Of a stretch of DNA of 64,000 nucleotides, positions 57,590 to 64,000 are shown piece after piece. The DNA lies in the NCBI GenBank assembly GCA_015178975.1, contig WHVD01000014.1:930001-994000 (forward strand), given 5' to 3'. A program made the translations under genes and the position numbers. Source of the DNA: Hysterangium stoloniferum. Lineage: Eukaryota > Basidiomycota > Agaricomycetes > Hysterangiales > Hysterangiaceae. Numbering within the stretch: the stretch's first letter is position 1; the number at the start of each line of letters is the position of its first letter. Below the pieces are notes generated by a model. The model was not told the DNA's origin and did not search any database. It saw only the letters and a list, made by a program, of their open reading frames with translations.

Positions 57590-58810
57590 GGATTCCATTG
57601 TAATAGGGTGTGTACTTCAATCAAACAAAAAATCTTGAGTGGTGTTTATGAGCATTCCAGAACTTCTCACCAGTCTCGATGGTTTTGTGTGCTGAAGAAA
57701 AATGGGAAGTTTTTCACATTTTTCATGAGTTACAGCTACTCAATGCAGTTATGATCAAGGATACTGGTGTGCCCCCAAATATCGAGCCTTGTGTGGAACA
57801 TTGCACCAGCGTTCTATTTAAACACTAGGTGACTTATACATAGGTTACAATTACGTGCCCTTGATGGCACTTGCAACATGATTCTGGAGAATCCTGGCAT
57901 TTGAAGGTTTGTTTGGGAACATTTTCAGGACATTAATTGTATTTTTCATAGAATTAAACATGCTGGAGGAACTTTCTCCACCATCAAGTTGTATATCGGC
58001 ATGTGAGTTAATATTGTGGGTCATACATGCAATTATGATGGCTGTATTCCAGATCCAGCCCGAATATCCAAAAATTAAATTATTAACTGGCCACCTTGTG
58101 GCAACCTTATGGAAGTCTGTGGACTCTTGGGGACTTGTGGTATCATCAGACTTTTTATTGAGCATTTCACTGAGATATCTCACCCGCCAGTATCACTGAC
58201 ATGGAAAGATACTCCTTCCTTTGGGGTGAGCCTCAGCAAACTGCTATGGATTTGCTCAAAAAGGCAGTTGCCTCAGCACTGTGCTCATACTGCTCGACTA
58301 CGCATGTGGACATTCAATTATTGTCACTGTAGACTCTTCCAATACCGTGGCTGGTTGGATTCTTTATCAAAAGGATGAAAGTTCTCAATGGCACCCTCTG
58401 CGTTATGGCTCTATTGCATGAAATGACCAGGAATCTTGTTATTTGCAGCCCAAAGTCGAACTTTATGGTGTTTACCACTCCCTTTGGGCTCTTGGGATTT
58501 ATCTTATCAGTCTGCCCACATTTGCTCTCAAGTTGATGCCAAGTACATTAAAGGGATGCTCAATAACCCTGATATTCAGCCAAACAATATGATCAATAGA
58601 TGGATTGAGCAGTGCTGTTATTTAAATTTCAGCTCATACATGAGCCTGGCAAAGATCACACCAGACCTGATGGCTTATCTAGGAGAAGAGGTGCTGAGGG
58701 TGATCTAGATGATAAGGACGATGGATGGGTGGATGATATTCTAGGATTAGGAATTTGGGTAAACCATTTGATGGATCAGAATGGATACTTCAGGAATGGC
58801 TAGTGGGGAT
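57590..58810 (+). pseudogene. Ty3/gypsy reverse transcriptase/RNase H relic
   Basis: In changing frames the forward strand reads KQKILSGVYEHSRTSHQSRW, FCVLKKNGKF, VMIKDTGVPPNIEPCVEH, the thumb/connection segment GGTFSTIKLYIG and VGHTCNYDGCIPDPARI, then VCGLLGTCGIIRLFIEHFT. RNase H follows with KVELYGVYHSLWALGIYLI, VDAKYIKGMLNNPDIQPN, INRWIE and PGKDHTRPDGLSRRR. The RT catalytic box itself is not readable. Many stops and shifts. It is a different gypsy lineage from the chromodomain element at 23210. No LTRs are identified. Confidence 0.8.
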
Positions 58811-59283
58811 AGATGTTGCAAGCTACACCAATATGCCAGATACTTCTGGCATTTCCCTCCCATATTTGGCTCAACACCATTTTAACGCTTTCTCTTCCTT
58901 TCTTTGGGACTGCAATATTGGCTTCTCTGTGGTTTAGAAGTACCTTCTTCTTTAAGAGCTTTCCCGTAGTGCAAGAGTAAGCTCTGTTGTACCATTTACC
59001 ACCATTGGCCACTTTTTTAGAAAGACCTGAGTGTCACGTCCACATCTGTTCGTGGAATTAAAATCAAGATAGTATGAGTCTAGTAAATAAAAGTTGAACA
59101 CACTTTAGGATGTATTCTTCAGCTATTAGTTTATGAGCATGGTAGCTCATTGCAAAAGCCGGGTGAGTCTTCCATTCAGTGGGCCAATCCTTCAGAGGTT
59201 TGTGGAGACCTCAGCTTTCATCTACATATGTTTTCCCAATCATGTATGAATGTGAGCCATCGCTCATGCCTTGGAATGCCGAT
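58811..59283. other. Spacer between two transposon relics
   Basis: No recognisable coding segment. The sequence after about 59150 may belong to the 3' end of the tyrosine-recombinase relic read on the reverse strand. Confidence 0.35.
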
Positions 59284-61144
59284 TCATGCAGCTGGAATGC
59301 ATAGCCCAGGAGGTGGAGACAGCACTGACAATGATGATAATGGAAGTGGAAATGGGGTCACATTGGTGGTGGTGGTGTTAGGTTGTATTCCTGTGTGTCC
59401 ACCATGCCGGTGGGAGGCTGCTGCTACACCAGAAATTGAATGGGAGAATTCAGCTTTAATTTTTTTCTCCATAGATCTCTCCATAGATGGCCACAACTCT
59501 TTCATTTCTAGGAGTGACACTGGGTGGATATCCTTATGCTCACCAAGGAATGACATGTTGACTTCACGTTGAATTGGTCACAAAGCGTCACCATGCCCCT
59601 CTCCATAATAATGGAGTTCATCAAGTAAGTACCTTATCAGAGTATCTTGCTTTACTAATATTAGCTCTTGTCAATCTCTATCCAAGGTTTAACAACACTT
59701 ACATGCTCTCCCTCTGCCCATCCACCCCCACCAATGGATTGTTGCTAGCATCCAACATTTTCCAACTGATGCTAGCATGAAGCGATATTGAGAGCCGCCT
59801 CACTGGAAACAGTGAGTTGACAGATGAGTGAGTGCAACATCAATGCCAGCCCCTGTACAAAACTCTTTGATCCATTTTTGAACCACATCATGAGACATAG
59901 GAGATCCAGGTTGAACAATGCCATTGCTCCTTATAGATGGGAATAAAAAGTCCTCACACTGCAATATTTGGCCATAGACATGTGATTCAAGGAAACTAAT
60001 CCAGTTGCACATGTGCTGATCCATATCAACAGATGGTAGTTCAGGCTGTGGATATATTTCATATATGTGTCCTATGCACTTTGTGTCAATTTCTCAAAAT
60101 ATCTGTGACTGTGTACATACCTCACAAATCCACCTCATTGTTAAGCTTACTCTGCCAGTTCTTCCTCTCAACAAGAGATAATTTCCAGTGTGGTATCCTA
60201 AATTCATCTTCTGTCACACATCCAAATGTGAGATACTTCCACTTCAGCTTTACAGTCTCAAAATTCCTATTTTAGATGCCACAAAACCAGTTTACAATGG
60301 TATACATATTAATATTGAAGAATTAATTGCACATCTGGTCCAGACAGTCCATGCAGTGGCAGATAATGCATGCCAACCCAGATACTTGTATAACATTTGC
60401 CGCTCTTTCAAAGAGAGTTTGGTTGCATGACACAGAGGAAAGGATACCAGAAAGACACTCTGTGACCACTTAAAAATATGCTCCATATAACTCAAGCTCA
60501 TGGCCCCTGAGTGTGTTCAAATTCCTTCTTCACCATGTTTTTGCTTGCAGCATGAATGGTGTCCATTACATCTGATGCAGTTGCTGGATTTCCAACTGCA
60601 GTGTTAGAAGATTCATCCCACCTCCATGGACCTCGATAAAGACCTTCACTGTCTCTGAGGGAGGGGGATCAGGGATCCATTAGTGAGCACAGTCCAACCT
60701 GGAAATAACAAATAGTTAAACTTGTGAATTATCCCAATATTTCTTGAATGCAGCATGGGTACCATCTGCTGTTGACTTCCCCAGATTATTTTCAATGCAC
60801 TTCCAGCTAATAAAACTGGCCAGTGTCCATGCTCAATTTGGTTTGATATCAAATGTGTGGGCTAAATCTGCCATAGTCCACTTCACCCCTTCCAGGCTGT
60901 CAGGATAACCTCTTGGATTCTCTAATGTGCTTTCCAATTTAGAGCCTTCAACCAATTCCTTCAACCATTCCTTTCCATGCCGGATATATCCATCATACCC
61001 ATTAGAGCTATTACTCACCATACTGTGCTTTCTTTTTGAGGCTTGTTTGAGTTGTTCAGTATTGGCCACAGAGTTGCCTTTGACATTTGTTATACAGTAC
61101 TTTTGTTGTGGAGTTGAGCAGCCAGTCATTGTAGAATGTGTCAA
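59284..61144 (-). pseudogene. Crypton-like tyrosine recombinase relic
   Basis: Reverse strand, multiple frames. The N-terminal part (61144-60833) reads SNGYDGYIRHGKEWLKELV and YPDSLEGVKWTMADLAHTF. The middle reads ALSATAWTVWTRCAINS and IYEIYPQPELPSVDMDQHM. The catalytic half reads WISFLESHVYGQILQCEDF, MSHDVVQKWIKEFCTGAGID and LSTHCFQ-stop-GGSQYRFM, then RYLLDELHYYGEGHGDAL. In related fungal proteins HCFRRGGAQYRFM is the conserved recombinase box; here the Arg is Gln followed by a stop. The C-terminal region includes SFLGEHKDIHPVSLLEMKEL. Fungal Cryptons are DNA transposons using this enzyme class; this copy is inactive. The Crypton assignment is from remembered motifs. Confidence 0.65.
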
Positions 61145-61392
61145 TAAAAGATTTACTCAGAAAATCTGAATGTGCAATCTAAATTTTGCTCCCGTATACT
61201 GCATTGAGTAGTATTGTCGAATATATATATACAGTACATTGGGTAGACAACAAAAAAAAACAATGAAATTTCAATCTACAGATGAATTTCCAATGCCCAA
61301 AAGCCAACCTCACACCATAAATTAAGGACTCTGTAAATCCTATAATTGGTACTAAGAATTGCAGTATGTATCCTTGCTTTGCCATAGGGGGC
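61145..61392. other. Spacer
   Basis: AT-rich, with a short (AT)n stretch near 61219. No gene. Confidence 0.35.
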
Positions 61393-61397
61393 ATATC

Positions 61398-62414
61398 TGT
61401 TAAGAGCAGAAACTGACGGATGTCGGCAGACCGACGGGGACCGAACGGAAGGACTTGGCTTCAGCTTATGTGCTGCGCCCTCGCAAGTTACCGTCAGGTG
61501 TCCTTAAATTTCGGGCAGGCGAAAACTAGTCCTATCAAGTAAACCTCTCGGTAAACTACCGATCGGAAACCGAAGGATAAGTTGAGGGTTGGGTTGAGGG
61601 GTCAGAGACCAAGAGTTGGAGACTGAGAGAGTCGGAGACTGAGAGAGTCGGAGACTGAGAGAGTCGGAGACTGAGAGAGTCGGAGACTGAGAGAGTCGGA
61701 GACTGAGAGAGTCGGAGACTGAGAGAGTCGGAGACTGAGAGAGTCGGAGACTGAGAGTCGGAGACTGAGACAGTCAGAGACTGAGACAGTCGGAGACTGA
61801 GAGTTGGAGACTGAGAGTGTCGGGGACTGAGAGTCGGAGATTAGAGGTTGAAGTCGTAAATGTAGGTTGAATCGTAAATCGGATGGAGTCGGAATGTGGT
61901 GGTCGTGAATAGATAATGGAGTCGGAAATTAGAGGGTATCTAAGTCGATCTAAGTCGATATTCTGATTCTAGTAGTTACATTACAATGGGTCTTATATAC
62001 GAGTTATCGGCGTCTAGAAACTACTAACTAAGGGAAGAGCGGAAAACGGCATTGACAAATAAGCTTGACTAGGAACCAGAAAGTTACGATAAGTTCGGAA
62101 GCCGAGATTTAGCCGAGAGCGGAATTACGAGAAAAGGGAATAGTCCATGGGCTACAGGTATATATGGGCATATGTGAAACATAGAGTAAAATGGATCATC
62201 ATAATGAAAGGGGACGTATCAAAGCATAACCAGATGGTAGAGTATATTTTGACAGGGGCGTAAACGAGGTTTGATCGCTGTGAAGGTATACGTCAGTGTC
62301 GGTGTTCCGAAGGTTGCCGAAATGATGACTTGATCAATAACTTCGAACATTGATAGACTGTAGTATTCTCGGAGACCATCAGGTTGCGACATGGGTTACG
62401 ACACGGTCGTAACA
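61398..62414 (-). mobile_element. Solo LTR (third gypsy-like family) with internal minisatellite, TSD ATATC
   Basis: 1017 bp. Read on the reverse strand it begins TGTTACGACCGTG and ends GCTCTTAACA. Exact duplications ATATC flank it (61393-61397 and 62415-62419). It shares the block GGCGCAGC..ATAAGCTGAAGC with the two other gypsy-like LTR families, here as its reverse complement at 61451-61484. A 16-bp tandem repeat occupies 61611-61850. Confidence 0.9.
61611..61850. repeat. 16-bp tandem repeat GAGACTGAGAGAGTCG
   Basis: About 14 head-to-tail copies, near-perfect for the first nine or so and then with shortened and substituted copies. It lies inside the solo LTR, near its 3' end in LTR orientation. 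Confidence 0.9.
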
Positions 62415-62419
62415 ATATC

Positions 62420-64000
62420 GAGGTTTGCACCTTGATTATCCTTACCTGACCTGGGTCGAAATGCTAAAGAGTTGGCATGGCCAACCATAGTCAGAATGAT
62501 AATGGTGACAAATTACAATAGAATGAGAAATGTGTATGTACCAGGGTAAAGAAGAAACTATAATTATTCCCTTATTGACTGGTTGCAGAGGATAAGGCAA
62601 ATGCACCTATTGTTCTTACTACTTCTGTCGATGGTTATTGGCATTGATCATGAATTTAGGATGCAAAATGACAGACCATAGAACATGTGCTTAAACATTG
62701 ATTAAATTTCATGAGAGTAGGAAATGGCAGTAAATAGACATACAACAGTAGCATCCATTCAATGTGATTTTTGAACATCACCACCAACAATATTAGCAGG
62801 ACTGGGATGTGTTATTATGAGTCGTGAAGTAGAACTGAACAGCTAGAGAAATGAAAGCAGATGTACATGACACATCAATCAAGCTCAACCATTCCATAGG
62901 CAATACCTCTCAAAGTGAGCTAGCTATATTAACATACCACCACCTCCTAATATAGCTGACACAACCTACGAGATTAGGCATTGCTTGACAAGGGGCCTGA
63001 CAAGAATTGCTCTGATGCACTGGCCTGCTTGGTTGGCTCCTTGGGTGGTGCCAACTATCAATATTTGGAGTTAGATAATGGTTGTTATGAACATGTCAAT
63101 GGTAGTGAAAGAATGGAATATAGAGTGAACATATGTTTCGTGAATGTACGGGCAGATGCAAAATGATTGCTTGCCAGCATTGTGATAGAGCTGTTAAAGA
63201 ACTCTAAGTAAGTTGAGCTTCTAGGACATAATCCTGCCAATATAGAATGTACTGAGGTGTATCAATGTACTGTTATTCAACTAGCAAAAACTAGGTTGTT
63301 AATATAGTCCAGAGTTGGATTTGGTCTAAAAAAAACTCCGTAGTGTGAGATTTTGAAGCGTTCTGGCTTGTCACAGCATAAGATCTTGTTCCTGGCAGTG
63401 GATGTTGCCCCTCGATTATGCATGCACCAACAAAACAAAGGAGTTGCATGTCAAGAAAATGAAATTTGAATTTTATACTCAATAAATGTGCTATTATTTT
63501 TGTACCCAAAATGACCATTCAGAGATGGTTCAGTCCATTTCCCCTTTGATGAGTGGTTGTGGTAGACATTGGAAAAGGCAGTCACCAAAAAAATAAACAT
63601 AGCCATTAGAGGAATGATGGTGGTAAAGTTACCCAGATATGATAGTATGATGATGGTGGAGTAGCACTGCAACACAAAAAAAACCCTTGTGGTAGTGGTG
63701 AGGTAAAAATGTGCTCAAAGGCGAGGGTAAGATGTCAGTGCAGAGTAGAGTGACACAAAGTATTTGCTAAGAGGTGACGGTGAGATGATGGTTATGCATC
63801 ACAGTGTTGCTGACAAAGATTTTGAAATCGATGCTGCTGGAAATTGATAGCAGACACTATTGCATCACCAATGAACAGGACAGACAAGGTGACAACACAG
63901 ACCTAATAGATGTGGTAGCAATGAGACAATGAAGTGGATGTGATTACATGCCAAAGTGAAGAGGTAAAAAGTTGAAAGAGATGTCAAAGGATAGTGGATA
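62420..64000. other. Right flank without recognised genes
   Basis: 1.6 kb with short ORFs only (for example 62981-63166 and the reverse strand 63451-63675). No motif, splice continuity or repeat is recognised. By position it is probably old transposon sequence. Confidence 0.35.

Noticed and set aside
57851-58183. 110-codon reverse-strand ORF
   Set aside because: It is the shadow of the forward-strand gypsy RT relic, whose motifs are recognisable in the same DNA.
61611-61850. CRISPR-like short repeats
   Set aside because: Units are contiguous with no spacers, and the array lies in an LTR of a eukaryotic genome: a minisatellite.

Overview
The window is a piece of a filamentous basidiomycete (Agaricomycete-type) nuclear genome. 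The evidence is genes cut into many short exons by 37-80 nt GT-AG introns, protein families typical of agarics (a basidiomycete 7-TM membrane protein family, a 6-Cys secreted protein, MFS drug/polyamine-type transporters), and a dense, nested set of fungal retroelements including a chromodomain Ty3/gypsy element and a Crypton-like tyrosine recombinase relic. No bacterial-style operons, CRISPR arrays or rRNA genes are visible. Layout, left to right. 1-2960 has no recognisable gene. 2961-18000 is the main host-gene block: MFS transporter A (+), a 12-exon NADP-isocitrate dehydrogenase (+) with both a mitochondrial presequence and a C-terminal SKL, then, after about 3.5 kb of repeats, an unknown multi-exon gene (-) and MFS transporter B (-). 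A and B are inverted paralogues that share almost every exon boundary. 18900-33700 is a transposon graveyard: a Tc1/mariner relic, a ~122-bp repeat, a small solo LTR, and a reverse-strand Ty1/copia relic split by an 8.5-kb chromodomain gypsy element. That gypsy element is in turn split by a 430-bp LTR-like insert. Each of these insertion levels is supported by an exact 5-bp target-site duplication. The gypsy element carries a spliced-looking antisense ORF and sites suggestive of self-priming and -1 frameshifting. 34796-39554 is a 4.8-kb element with long terminal inverted repeats built from a three-phase higher-order tandem repeat, and it is itself hit by a solo LTR. 39977-51707 is a second host block: a small single-TM protein (-), the 7-TM protein (-), an acidic low-complexity protein (-), a 98-aa secreted cysteine-spaced protein (+), and a 9-exon Cys/His-cluster protein that may be a regulator (-). 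53427-62414 is again transposon-rich: a 2.3-kb non-coding LTR retroelement with intact TSD, two more solo LTRs with TSDs, a gypsy reverse transcriptase/RNase H relic and the Crypton-like relic. The last 1.6 kb holds nothing I recognise. Host genes were reassembled by eye from splice signals; exon boundaries are predictions. Family names come from recognisable motifs, not from searches.
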